From Galerina marginata (lineage: Eukaryota; Basidiomycota; Agaricomycetes; Agaricales; Galerinaceae), in assembly GCA_023014335.1 (NCBI GenBank), contig JAECYW010000015.1, positions 496,001 to 560,000 on the forward strand: a DNA stretch of 64,000 nt. The letters are read 5' to 3'. The position numbers were made by a program, and so were the translations under genes. A model generated the notes under the pieces. It searched no databases, was not told the origin of the DNA, and worked only from the letters and a program-made list of their open reading frames with translations. Below, in pieces: positions 45,201 through 56,365 of the stretch; the first letter of the stretch is position 1, and each line of letters starts with the position of its first letter.

Positions 45201-46388
45201 AATCCGTGGCTGATAGGAGCTCGTTCAGTGGGAAGTCTTTCATCAGCTGGTTGTACTTGTGTACTAAAGCCAAATAAGCAGCGTAATTTATTTTTCAAGA
45301 CAAAGTAACGCACCGAGATCCGTAGCATCTTTCAGCCCCGTATCGGCAATGAAACTGACAGTGGCATGGAAGCGTTTTGCGTTCCGCAGACAATCCATCA
45401 CCATATTGACCTCATCACTCCGTAACTGGTTCTCAATAGCCTCCAATGCCCTCTCCAAACTCAGCCAAAAGTTGATTTCCTGCGACGCCGTTCCAGAGGC
45501 CACATCTCGCGTTAATTTCGTGACCGACTGAATCGATTTGATCCACGCGTTCACATGCCCATGTAGAGTGTTGAGGAATGAGCTGTCGTTCAATAGTTTC
45601 ACAGGGATATGCGAGATGTTGGGCCGTGTCCCAGCTGCTTGCGCCTGTTCCACTGCCCGTTGAATGATAGGATGAATGATCAGATGTGTCTCTGGAATTT
45701 CGACGTTTTGCTGCAGGTGCAGTAGCGATAACTCGAGCTCCGCAAACTTTTTCTTCGTCATAGGGATACCTAATCAAAGTCAGCCAGCTGTTCTAACCCC
45801 AGGCAAAGGATAGACTCACCCATTTTCGTGTCTCCATCTTTTCCTGTCCCTCGCGCGCCAACGAATGCGTCGAACCATGGCTTCACACCACAGCTCACCA
45901 CAGCGTGTAAACTCTCGTATGGTGTCTCGTCGCCTCCAAACAGGTTCAGAAAGTGAAGTTGAGTGGCCAGTGGCGTTAGTGGGTCTAGTGTTGGCCCGCG
46001 TTTAATCAGCGCGAGCGTCGTTACGTGTGAAGGGTGGTACATGAGATGCGGGGTAAGATGATAAGTAAACGTCGGAAGAGAGTCGTCTGTATCTTGGTCA
46101 ATAAAACAGCAGCAAAGAAGAAGATGAAAGCCCACCTTCGCTCTCCTCTTTCACTTGTACAACATATATTACAGCCCCGTTATCCGCAGCGAACCGACTG
46201 ACGCGTTCATCGAACTCGTCGTCGAACAAAGATTCTAAATCCGACGATTTTGCGCCAATTACTGGAGGCAAAAGACCCAACAAATAGCGCCGAAAGATTT
46301 CTGTGTCGAAAGACGACGAAGCCGGCTCCGTGGGAGGTGAGTCGTTGTGGTTGGACGAACCGTTCGTCAACGTCTGTGGCGGTTCCAT
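42223..46388 (-). CDS. dhc1: Cytoplasmic dynein heavy chain, tail/dimerisation half (split gene)
   Basis: This encodes only the N-terminal tail of cytoplasmic dynein, roughly 1,170 residues in more than ten exons. Recognised segments run in order: [15 protein letters not shown] and [15 protein letters not shown] (exon 1, 46136..46388), [172 protein letters not shown] and [13 protein letters not shown]. The frame ends at 42223, just after LEHHSIEG; the linker and AAA+ motor would follow in a one-piece dynein but no motor sequence is in the window. Splitting into Dhc1 (tail) and Dhc2 (motor) is known in Schizophyllum commune and other Agaricomycetes. The product should bind intermediate and light-intermediate chains. 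Confidence 0.9.
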
Positions 46389-47650
46389 ATCGGTAGAAAC
46401 GCGTGTAGAAACGGGTTCTGCGACCGATTTAATCGATGTTCGTGTCGATTTCGAGGTCCTCCAGATCCTAAAAGGCGCGGTAAGGGTTCTTCGAGGGGAA
46501 ATTCGTCGATAAGTCGTAAAATAATGCTGCAAAATTCCAGTATCAGAATCCATCCCTGAAAATGTAGAGCACATACATACTGATGCACCAGTCTTATACC
46601 CGAGCCTTCCTCCGCGAAAACGAGGCTTTGGTGCTGACTGGGTCGTGGTTGTTGGGTGAAGGCACTGGAGCCTGGAGGACGCGAAGCTATTTTAGTTTGT
46701 TTATTTACATGCCCAAAAAAGTATATGCAACCCCTTTCTTTCACTCCTTGTTTTTTCTGTGATAATGCTTTTCAAGGACAAAGAAGAGGTAGGCGGGTTG
46801 TAGGCGGGGTAGAAAGTTTTGAGAAAGTTAGTTCCTGCCGATGCTACAGCCCAGATACCCAGTGTGGGTTGTTCTGACCCTAGGGCTGTGAGACAAGCTG
46901 GTGTGGAGGTACCTAATTCAATGTCAGAAGCCACCCCAGCGAAAGATATAATGCACACTAAATTTTGGTGATTGTCAACCAAGAATAGACTTCGAAGGGA
47001 CTCGAGCTTTCAACTTAGGTCTGCTCAGAAAAAAAACAGCATGTGGAAATATGGTCTCATTCCTTTGGGCATGAATTGGACATACAAATTTCTGCTAAGA
47101 GTGTGCAGAGGTGAAGAATAGTTTCTTCTCTGAATATAGCTATTTTGTGGTATATATGTCAGGGCAGCAAGATTTTCTGTTGATAAAGAAACTTAAATTC
47201 AATGGTCAAGCTTCAATCCAAGCTGCATCTAAAAATAGACCGGATGTAGAGTACTGCATTCACCAATTTGGGAACCCACACCAAACCCACTCAGATTTAA
47301 CCAATGGCAGGAGTAAGGCTTAAAATCTGAGAAATTATTCATATGTACCTCTAGCAACCAAGAACCTGTGTCATAAATTTAAATTGGAAGAAGCGGCACA
47401 AAAGCGGCATGCAATGCGGTCAGGATTGGGCCAGGAACTGGTCGTAACAAATACCAAGTACACAATCTTGAAATCACCAAAGAGGTACTCTTTCCCGAAT
47501 CATGATTATCTATCTAACCAGAGATTGAAAAAAGAGAGTGCGAAAAATGGAAGAAATTTAACATAATCTAAGTAGTCCCTCCTGGTCTATAAAATCTTTG
47601 TGCGTTTTCGTCCTCGCCAGCATTCCAGCTCGCAAGAGTGCGTTTATACT
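46389..47650. other. Intergenic, dhc1 promoter region
   Basis: No gene is seen in 1.26 kb. The minus frame of dhc1 exon 1 stays open upstream to 46574, but the ATG at 46388 matches the usual acidic/Pro-rich start of fungal dynein chains. 47000-47560 is AT-rich. Confidence 0.5.
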
Positions 47651-48387
47651 TCAACGGGGTGAGTTGGAAACAGGTTGCCTCATCCGACTTTGATGCCTAT
47701 TCCAGGCCATTAGGCCGAGAGCCGGAAGGAGGACCACTGTTCCCCCAATGATCAGCCCCAACTTGACAGACGAGGCGACATAGGGATGCGTCCGACGCAA
47801 CTGTTCCATGGCGTCACTTGCAAAATTCGATATCTGTGGCGAGGCAATAACTAGAGAGCAAAAAAATAAAAGGCATCAGTGTGAGCATCAAAAGAGGTTC
47901 GTCGTACGGACTCACTCTTCGCAGCCTCTTCTGATAAGCATAAAACAAAAGTACCGGTCAGCAGAGGTCAAATTTGCACCACTTCCAAACAATATTCCAC
48001 AAGAAAAATCAACTCACCAACAACTCGCTCTAAATCCTGCATAAAATCTTTCCAGTTCCAAAATGGCTTTCGAGTTTCCCTCAAATAGACATCCTTCCTC
48101 TGATTCATCACTTCTTTTAAATCACCCCTCAGAAAATATATGGCGACATCCGGGTACTGCTCCACCGGGACATCACAATCCTGTGCTGCCAGCTCTATGT
48201 CGTTAAACCACCTGTTCAAATCTTGGTGGCTTGAGCTTAAGCTGTTCAGGCTCGCCGTGGAAGCCTGTGGGGAAAAGTGGGTGGTCTCGTTTGGCCCTTC
48301 GAAGAACGGATATCGTGGAACAAACGACGAGCCCGTCCAACGTAGCAAGCGACGCCCCAATTCATCACAATCAAGCAGATTCGGCAT
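47651..48387 (-). CDS. N-domain protein with single membrane segment, truncated relative of IFI6-like genes (gene D)
   Basis: Three exons (minus; 48018..48387, 47916..47930, 47651..47850) give 194 residues; exon 2 is a 15-base micro-exon. The N-domain is homologous to that of genes A and B: ELGRRLLRW, DLNRWFNDIE, PVEQYPDVAIYFLRGD and FWNWKDFMQDLERVV. Exon 1 ends in phase 1 at the same place as in A and B. After it come MEQLRRTHPYVASS (compare IQRLREEHPVAAT in gene B) and one membrane span, LIIGGTVVLLPALGLMAW, with a basic tail (NRHQSRMRQ). It then stops; the GVAAG and YGGATSG core of the IFI6 module is absent. So it keeps the putative sensor or interaction domain and an anchor but not the rest. 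It may act as a partner or inhibitor of the full-length proteins; this is a hypothesis. Confidence 0.75.
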
Positions 48388-49237
48388 GGTACTGCTTGGT
48401 TTCTTAGGCAGGTTCTGTCGTGGTTTCGATGGACAATGAACGGTGTAAGTGGTATGGAATCAAGCCCGTAATTCAAGGAAGCCCACCTTGCACCACCGAA
48501 GGCGATTATGTTTAAGGGGAAATCGTTTTAAGCCCTGAGTGGCTCTTGAACTTCTGGGTACAGGGTACAGGGTAACCTCGGAAATGACTCCTTGTAGCAA
48601 AAATCGGAGTAACCCGGTACGCGTGAATAGGATAGTAGGCTATCCAAAAGCCCAACGTTGTCGTTGAGTTTTGATTTTCAGGGGTCGCCCTGGTGGAGCA
48701 GCGTAATGATGATGGGAGTAAAGCTGGCGTGGAATAAGACGATGCTCGATCTGCAGGTGAAAGAAAGTCAAGTTAGCTTTATAAACCAATGAACGCATGA
48801 GAAGGCGGATGCTGAAAAGAGGGTTCTCGATCCAAAGCCAAACGTACTGTAACACCTCTAGTGAGTCATCGCTAACAGTCGACCCTCATTATGCCTGTGA
48901 GAGAAATAGTAGTGGCGAAGCGCCCACTGATCCGTGGCGAACAAAGAAAAGCGCCATCGATATGATATCGATGGTCTGAGTTGGAAGCCAACACCGGAGG
49001 CTATGACAAAACTGCGAGGAAGTGACAATAGTGGCACGTTCTTGGTCAAAGGAGACAAGAGTCTTCGGAGGTCAAAAAAGCGCCTACACGCTAATAAAGC
49101 TCAAGAAATCACGGGAGTCTAAAGAGCACTTCAATTTCATTTTACACACAAAAACAAATCAACACACGCAAGAGATCGACAGAAGGACGGTTATCCTTTT
49201 TTTTTGCGAATTGAAACCTTCCAATTCATCTACACCT
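48388..49237. other. Intergenic between gene D and BCAT
   Basis: No gene is seen; only short frames occur on both strands. Confidence 0.5.
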
Positions 49238-50766
49238 TCAGAAACATGGCACACTCCAGCCCTCATAGTCCTTCTTGCCAGTCTGGATATCAACAATCGT
49301 CGTCCATAGCCCCTGCCCAATCGGACCCAAGCCACCCTCGTAAGCGGGCAGCACCAGGTCCTTTCCTTTCCATCCAATCCTCCCTATCGGTGCAACGACG
49401 ACGGCTGTACCCACGCCAAACGATTCCAGTAACCGTCCTTCCTCATGGTACTTGGCGATTTCAGCCATAGTCAAGTCACGTTCGTGGGTGTGAAGTCGGA
49501 GAGTTTGTGGGACGCCTGGAAGGTGGACTTTCCCCGAGGTATGTGCGTTTGCAAGGGCGAGTGTGGACTCTCGTGTTATTCCGGGCAGAATCGTACCATC
49601 CAAAGCTGGCGTAATCAGGTCGACATCTAAAAAAAACATAAGTAGAAGGTCAGGGATACTTGCCACATGATACGTACCCCCGTCTTCTCGTTTTACAGCG
49701 ATGAAGACATTCATTGCTCCAACCTCCGTAACTTTCTCCTCTTCACCTAACAGCCATAAAATCTGATCGTAGCCTTGCTTAGCGGCCGTCCTCTGGGGTA
49801 AAAATCCAGGAGCGTAGTTGAGTCCCAACTTATGCCCGCCTGTGCCTCCTGGCCAAGCGCGCACGCAGTCGCCTTCGGCAAGTAATGAAATACCCTTCGC
49901 CACTCCACGGAAATACGGCCCTGTTGGGGATACGATGATATATAGGCAAGCGCTATCCGATGCCGCAACGCCAAGGGCTGAAGATGGGCAACCGGTGAGT
50001 ATGTAGTATCGTCGAACCATCATGGGACATGAAAACTCACCTGAACGCGTCCCTACAATAGTTGGTCTGACATATAAACTGTAACCAGGCAAACTAGGAA
50101 TCCAGCGAGATTCGACTTCAATGAGACGCTTGATCAAAGTCAACACCACAGATGTATCGAAAGGCTGTTGGGAAATAATCACCATGATAATCGAGTGTAG
50201 TAAATGTTTGTGAAGCGACTTACAGGCAATGCGACGCGCTCAGCAGAGCGAGCAAGACGTGCCATATTTTTTTCCGGACGGAACAAGCGAGCCTCTCCGT
50301 TAGGTCCGACATAAGCCTGTCCATCGAAAGGTCAATAGAAAGACGATCTGACCCGAAAGTCGCATACCTTCATCCCCTCGAAAATATTGGTGCAATATTG
50401 GAAACACGAGCTCATCGGGTCAAACGACAGTGGCCCATAGGGTTTGATCTCCGGAGCTGACCAGCCGTTCACAGGGTCGTAGTTCACCACCAACATATGA
50501 TCCGTTTTGGTCTACCTAACCGATCAGAACGCGTTCTTTGGCGATAAGATCGAACAACTAACCTCACCAAAAACCAGAGATTCGGGTGTTGGCACTGGCT
50601 TGAGCTCGTTAGCCAACGTGGTGACCAGCTTTGAAGCCTGAGATCCATCGCCTCGTTAGTCCTGCAGGTCCAGAGAAACATCATAATCGTGGCTACTGCT
50701 CACATCGAGCTCCGCAGGTGTATGTTGAACAGCACCGTTGGTTCCGTTCACTTTGTCGATGGCCAT
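49238..50766 (-). CDS. Branched-chain amino acid aminotransferase
   Basis: A PLP enzyme of fold type IV that interconverts Leu, Ile and Val with their 2-oxo acids. Several exons lie between 50766 ([13 protein letters not shown]) and 49238. Motifs in order are [82 protein letters not shown], then the PLP-lysine region [54 protein letters not shown] and, near the end, [18 protein letters not shown]. All are hallmark BCAT blocks, and the catalytic Lys is present. The N-terminus is not basic or amphipathic like a presequence, so a cytosolic (Bat2-like) enzyme is more likely than a mitochondrial one. The BCKDH E2 gene at 15550 acts downstream in the same catabolic route, but the two are 32 kb apart and not an operon. 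Confidence 0.93.
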
Positions 50767-51229
50767 ATCGGAAGATCTTGCTTGGTATAGTGGAAAGGTG
50801 GAAATTGGGAAACTGGAGATTCTTGGGCACGCGAGTCATAACTTTTTATAACCGAAGTAGGGTCGCCTTGCCTTGGAATGATCGAGTGATCGGAGCAAAC
50901 TTCAAGCGATCACAGGCTTAATATAGAAATTATTTCTCAGCTGCCAGACGGGTAAGGAAACTCACCTGCATGGAATACTACTCGCAAAAATTATATCTCA
51001 CAAAAGGGCCAAGGAAGCTTCAGAATAGAAAACCCTGAAAGGTAAGAATTAAATCTCATTTTCTAAGGTTTCCGAGTTTCTTTGGTTCGGCCGACATCGT
51101 CCTTCACCTGACGCATAGCATCGGAATTGAGACGGCCCAATGCTTTCAAAGTTTCATCCTGGACCTATGCACCGAAACTAACCTTTTATTAGCACTATTA
51201 TCAACACGTATGCGACTTACAAACATAGA
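50767..51229. other. Gap upstream of BCAT and 3' of TRM2
   Basis: No gene is seen. It would contain the BCAT promoter and the TRM2 3' UTR. Confidence 0.45.
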
Positions 51230-53338
51230 TCAGTAAAGCCGGAGTAACGCGACAGATTCCACATGTGCGGTCTGAGGGAACAGGTCAAAACCCCGCAGAC
51301 TTTCCAATCGATACCTCTGCCCCTCCTTGTCACCAGCTGTCTCTCGAACAATCGTCCCAATATCACGAGCCTGGGTATGCACGTTACAGCTGACATAAAC
51401 CACCGTGCTCGATCTAAAGCCAAGAAGTTGCTTCAAGAATAAATCATCACAGCCTTTTCGTGGCGGGTCGATGATGACTACAGTCCGCTCTGAGGGGAAG
51501 TCCTTGACAGTCGCAAAGATGTTCGAAGCCTCTCCAGAAAGGAAAGAAATTTTTTCAAATGAAATTGAATTGAGTTGCGCGTTTCTTCGCGCAGATGCGA
51601 TCGAACTCTGCGAAAGCTCGATGCCAGCGACCTTGTCGAATGTTGACGAAAGAGAGATGGCAAAAAGCCCCGCGCCGCAGTACGTGTCAACGAGATGGGT
51701 TGGTTGTTCCATCCCCTCCACTGGCCTGACCAGACCTTTGACGTAGTCGACCATGAGAGGAAGCACCGCATTGTTATTCTGAAAAAATCCGCCGGCGTTG
51801 TATTCGAAGAAGTAGTCTCCAACCATCTCTCGAGAGGAACCTTTCTGGTCGGAAACGCAGACGTGACGAGTAAAAGCTTCAGAGAGCTTGTCGATGGGTG
51901 GTGTCATCATTTTCTCGGCGTCAAACGAGGGGTCCAATGAGTCGCGATACATCAAAGAGACGCCTTTTTTATAAGAAAATATATTACTAGTGTAGTCATA
52001 ATCGTCAGGCGAGGAAATGGAATTGTGAGTGGATTGACTTACTTGATTATTTCTTTCCTGTCAGATTTGTACTTTTCGTTAAGAATCGGAGTCGCGATAG
52101 GGCATTCCTGCACAGAAAGAAAAAGTGTAAGGCACTAGACGTAGCAACAGGAGCATAATTTACCTCTATATCTAGTGTGGAATTGCTATTCGTCATGTTA
52201 AACCCAATCTTCAACCATGGAGGCTGTTCCCCGGATTTAACTTCCTCCCTTTTCGCGTGCTTTGGAGGGCGTTCAAAGTGAGGAGTAATTTTAGTGCGAT
52301 AAGCATAGACCAAAGGGGATTCCACAGTCGATTCAATTGGTGGGATCGATGGTTCAGGGAGCTCTACGCTTGCAAGGGTGACTTGTCAGTCAAAGTAAGT
52401 TTGATATGGGAAATGCACATACTAGAATAAGTTTTGTATGCCTTGACAATCACTCCCTTCTTCAGGTCCAATTGAGTTTCCCCTGATAACATCTGTGTAA
52501 AGTAAGGATCAGATGATTGCAAAACCTGATAGGCAGAGTATCGCACCTGATACTGGCATCCACCGCAAGAACCAAAATATTTGCACTGTACACGAGAATC
52601 GTCTCGCAACTCGTTATTTGGTGCAAGAACCTCTAGGGGCTGTGCCACTGAGTGCATTCGATCGCTCTTGCCGATTCGAACACGAACAGTTTCTCCAGTC
52701 AGCGCAAATGGCACGACGACCGCCCATGAACCCTTGTCTTTCGGTGCCAAAGCGATACCAAATCCTTCAAACAAATCATTATAAACCTATCCCATATCAT
52801 TAAGATATATAAACTCACCGCCTGCCCCGATTGTTTCTATTTTCACTTCCACCTCGTCTCCAAACTCGTACGGCGATTGGAACGCGCCTCCGGCTTGAGT
52901 AACCGCGTCCACGGTAGCTTCTCCTAACAGAGTCCTAATCTCCTGGTAGAGAACATCTGCCGGAGAGCATGGATCCGGCAAAGGAGGTTCCTTCCTCTTC
53001 TTCTTTTTATGTTTAAAGACCTTGGAATTTTGCGCAGATTCTAACGACACAATGATCTCTGTGCCAACTTCATTCTTTGGAGAAGCCTCTTTGGCAGTCT
53101 CTTCTTCAGAGAGAATCCCCGAGTCTAGGCGCGGTTTCTTCAATAGTGGACCATCCACTTCCGCGTCAGAAATTGGCCGAATTTGAGGTATCGAAGTCGA
53201 CATTTGGCGCGTCAACAGACCGGTACAGAATTTGTTGGGCGTCGTTTGACGATAAGTTTGAACTTGTGTTATAAAGCGCCTGCAAAAAGCCAGAGATCGC
53301 ATACACCAGAGCAGGAGACAAGCAGGAGAAACTAGCAA
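51230..53338 (-). CDS. TRM2: tRNA (uracil-5-)-methyltransferase, Trm2 type
   Basis: This is an SAM-dependent enzyme making 5-methyluridine (m5U54) in the T-loop of tRNA. The N-terminal exon has a basic leader (CMRSLAFCRRFITQ), then a Lys-rich region (HKKKKRKEPP) and YEFGDEVEVKIETIGAGG, a TRAM-like start continuing GFGIALAPKD and GETVRVRIGK. CKYFGSCGGCQYQ resembles the Fe-S cluster motif of RumA-type enzymes. The catalytic domain (51230..51955 and preceding small exons) has FFEYNAGGFFQNNN, LVDTYCGAGLFAIS for SAM, GIELSQSSIASARRNA, VVIIDPPRKGCDD and the nucleophile Cys in VYVSCNVHTQARD, ending HVESVALLRLY. An internal Met (53203, MSTSIPQIRP) could give a non-mitochondrial form, so dual targeting is plausible. 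All motifs are intact. Confidence 0.92.
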
Positions 53339-53660
53339 AGTTCAACGAAGACGAATGGCAATTTCTGATTCCAAAAGGAGGCAGTTACTTTTATTATGTA
53401 ATTATAGCCTATTGAAATCCCACCAACCGACCCCGCAATCAGCCTTGGCTTGCATTTTCTCCCCAACGAGCGTCTGCCGGAAAAATCGAGATACCCAACA
53501 TTTAATCCATTACACAAAAATCCGTACGAACTCCTAGCATTATATAAAAAGAATTCAATCTGATCTAGCGTGCTACAGATTGCACAGTTTATTCTGTTGA
53601 TCTATCGCGCCACACTCTGACGAAAGGAATTTATCACCCACAACTTTATATCACATCTAG

Positions 53661-55139
53661 ATGTCGAACGCGGACGAAGGAACTCCACCTTTCGTAGTAT
53701 TTGGCTATGGGTCACTTATATTTAAGGCAATTGTCCCCTCCACGTACTCGGGTCGTCTTGCTATCTTTACAAGGATCGGCTCAACTGTTTTCACTTTAGC
53801 CTCCACCACATGTTATTGCTCAAGGTAACTGCTTCCAACGATGGTTATTCAGACATGAGACAGTATTCTGACGAATTCCTTATCCTCCAGTACCTGGATT
53901 CTTAAAAGGCTACGTTCGCCGCTTTGCTCAAAAGTCGCATGACCATCGAGGGACACCAGAGGTATTCCGCCGAACACCTGCCTTATCTGTCTTGATATCG
54001 ATCCACAAAAGAATCCAGGTCGAGTTGTAACACTCGTTCACAAAGAAGACTGGGATAAATTCTCCGGATCCGTAAGCATGATCTATGTGACGGTTGCCCA
54101 AGGTGGCTGCGTCTGATCAACTTTTATAGGATGCCTTTCCAGACGACGATACCGTCTGGGGTTAGTTAACCCTTGGGATTTCGTTGCAGGAAAGTAGCTT
54201 ACTGACGGGTTGTAGGTATAGGCTATACCATCGACCCAGCTTACGAGGCCGAAGTTCGCGACTATCTAGGTGAGTAACACTTAATTTCACAGCTGGACGT
54301 TTCTTACTCTCTAAAAATACGTGGCGATAGATTATAGAGAAAAGGTGAATCTTTTTGTTGTTCATGATGACTACGCTTCATTTTACGACGACCGGCCAGG
54401 ATGGATATACCATGGAAACTCTAGACGTTTACTCCGTAGACGACGATGGGACAGAGAAAGTGATAATTCATAATGTACGTTTTGTCTAGGATTATTACGT
54501 GCATTGCATTTTCATACAGACATTTGAATTTTTCTTGACGTAGGCATTTGTGAGTTCACCCAACTGCTACCTTAGGGACTTCGAGGTTTAAACAACCGTG
54601 AAAAAATCGCAGTGTTACGTCGGACGCAACGACAATCCATCATTCAGTAAATCTAATTCGACCTGGTCCTCAATACACTCAGTGAATTTCTGAATAACCA
54701 CACCTATTTAGTTGGTTCGGAGCCACTCGACGCCCTTGGTCATCGGATTTGGAAATCTGTAGGTCCATCAGGACGAAACAAGGTAAGTGATTTAACACGG
54801 TTCCAGGAGTGCACAAGTTTCCATATCATCCCCTCATATCTCTGTTCTTCCCTAGGATTACTTGTACAAGCTAGCTGAATCCGTGCGGCAGCTTTCTCCC
54901 AATTCTCATGATTCGCATCTTTATGCCCTCGAGGTAAGTTTGAAATCCGCCTCGACAGCCGTCAAAGGTTTTTGTCAATGGATCGTCATGCTTGAATACT
55001 AACCATACTCTATACTCGCCTACAGTCTATCGTCCATGGCCTTGACAATCAAAGTCAGGACCATAACGCAGGCCCGAACCCTTCTCTTGACGGGGTTGAG
55101 AGAGAAGTCGATTTTCAGAATGGAGTGGACGAAGACTGA
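53661..55139 (+). CDS. GCG1: ChaC-type gamma-glutamylcyclotransferase (glutathione-specific)
   Basis: The enzyme cleaves glutathione to 5-oxoproline and Cys-Gly. Thirteen small exons give 232 residues. Motifs are VVFGYGSLIFK, then PPPHVIAQVPGFLKGYVRRF, SHDHRGTPENPGRVVTLV, DDTVWGIGYTI, DYREKDGYTMETLDVY (with the catalytic Glu region), CYVGRNDNPSF, and DALGHRIWKSVGPSGRNKDYLYKLAESVR. Exon 7 is 14 bases (54331..54344), and a 6-base exon (54544..54549) between exon 8 and the CYVGR exon keeps good splice sites but is uncertain; skipping it also keeps the frame. Intron 1 seems to use a GC donor (AAG|GCAATT, 53727). The C-terminal tail is acidic and ends DFQNGVDED. A cytosolic location is expected, since no signal is seen. 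Confidence 0.88.
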
Positions 55140-56365
55140 TGATATATGAGGTGTAGTGATGGTAAGAGGTCTGGCACCTCCCACCGCTTTTAGATCCTGT
55201 ACGAAATATACTCACCGATCCCCTTCCGATTTGGACATTTCCTCTTAAGAGGCTTGTATTGAAACAGGCCCAGTGTTCATGAGCCTGGACAAACTCCTCT
55301 TCGTCCTTTCCTCGCGTCACGCCATATTGGCATGCTGTTCGAGCTGAGTGAGTTACTTGCATTCAGGCCTCCGACTCGGATTTTGGACAAGTTCAGCAGG
55401 GTAAGTCATATATATGTTTGGACATTTCTTACTGTACCCTGGCCCAAGCTGATCCTAAAGCGAATTGGACGGATTCTTAGTGACGAAAAGTTATGCCATG
55501 GATCTTGACCTCCTCAACTCGCAACAAAACGGACGCAGGGCTTACTCGTACTTTTAAACATGTGCCAGGGTCGCTCGAACCTACAGTCCATATAGAGGTA
55601 TGTGCAAAGCCTTCCGGCCTCTGGTCACAGTTATTATTTTGGGATAGTTGAGCATCTCGGTTGGCGTTGCACTTGCAGCACTTCGTTTGATTGACCAGAT
55701 CCCTAACCGGTTAAGCCGGTCGAGCTCAAACCGAAAAGTAGTCACGTGACACAAAAAATGGAACCAAACAAAGAGCATGGTCCGTGCGTTTGTTTAGTCG
55801 TATATAAAGCTTCGCTCCCACATTTGAATTCCCCATCTCTTGTGCTCGGGCATGTACTGTCGCCAGTGAGGTTTCTACCGAGGCACAGTTTTTTTGCTGA
55901 TTGCAAATTATACATCCGAACCCGTCTGTTAGCTTCGGCTTCCAGCAATTTTTGGAAACCCTTCTTCCTCTATTACACTTTTCTCTTGTGACGACGTCCA
56001 GCCGACGTTCGAAGGGAATTGTTAGAGTTATTTACAGTAGACCATAATGCAATGCATATTGTTTTCTCATTTCAATGTTTACAATTAAGAAATTGGTCTC
56101 TTGGGTTACTGTAATGTCCGGGATCATCGTTCGCCTCCTCCTTCCTCCTCCCTTTGAATGTAAGTACATCGACTGAATTTGACACTTGAGGACAGGAATT
56201 ACAGGACGGTCCTCTGACACAGCTCATGTAACCAGTAAAATTAGACCCAATGTTTGAGTTTGCATGGGTGTTGCCAAAGGCCAACGTAGGCATTCTTGAG
56301 TCCTCCGATGATCTACAATTTATTGGGTTGAATGATATCGAGCACAAAAGGTTTTATAAACCGCT
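55140..56365. other. Intergenic, 1.2 kb
   Basis: No gene is seen. A CCGGTTAAGCCGGTCGAGC segment with TCACGTGAC lies at about 55695-55750. It recalls the subterminal GGTC-rich parts of the hAT-like element at 33074 but lacks its termini. 55400-55600 has one short open frame without domains. Confidence 0.4.

Noticed and set aside
55690..55750. Possible second hAT-like fragment with CCGGTTAAGCCGGTCGAGC
   Set aside because: It lacks the TAGTGTTGCCGAA terminus and any target duplication; the GGTC-rich similarity alone is too weak.
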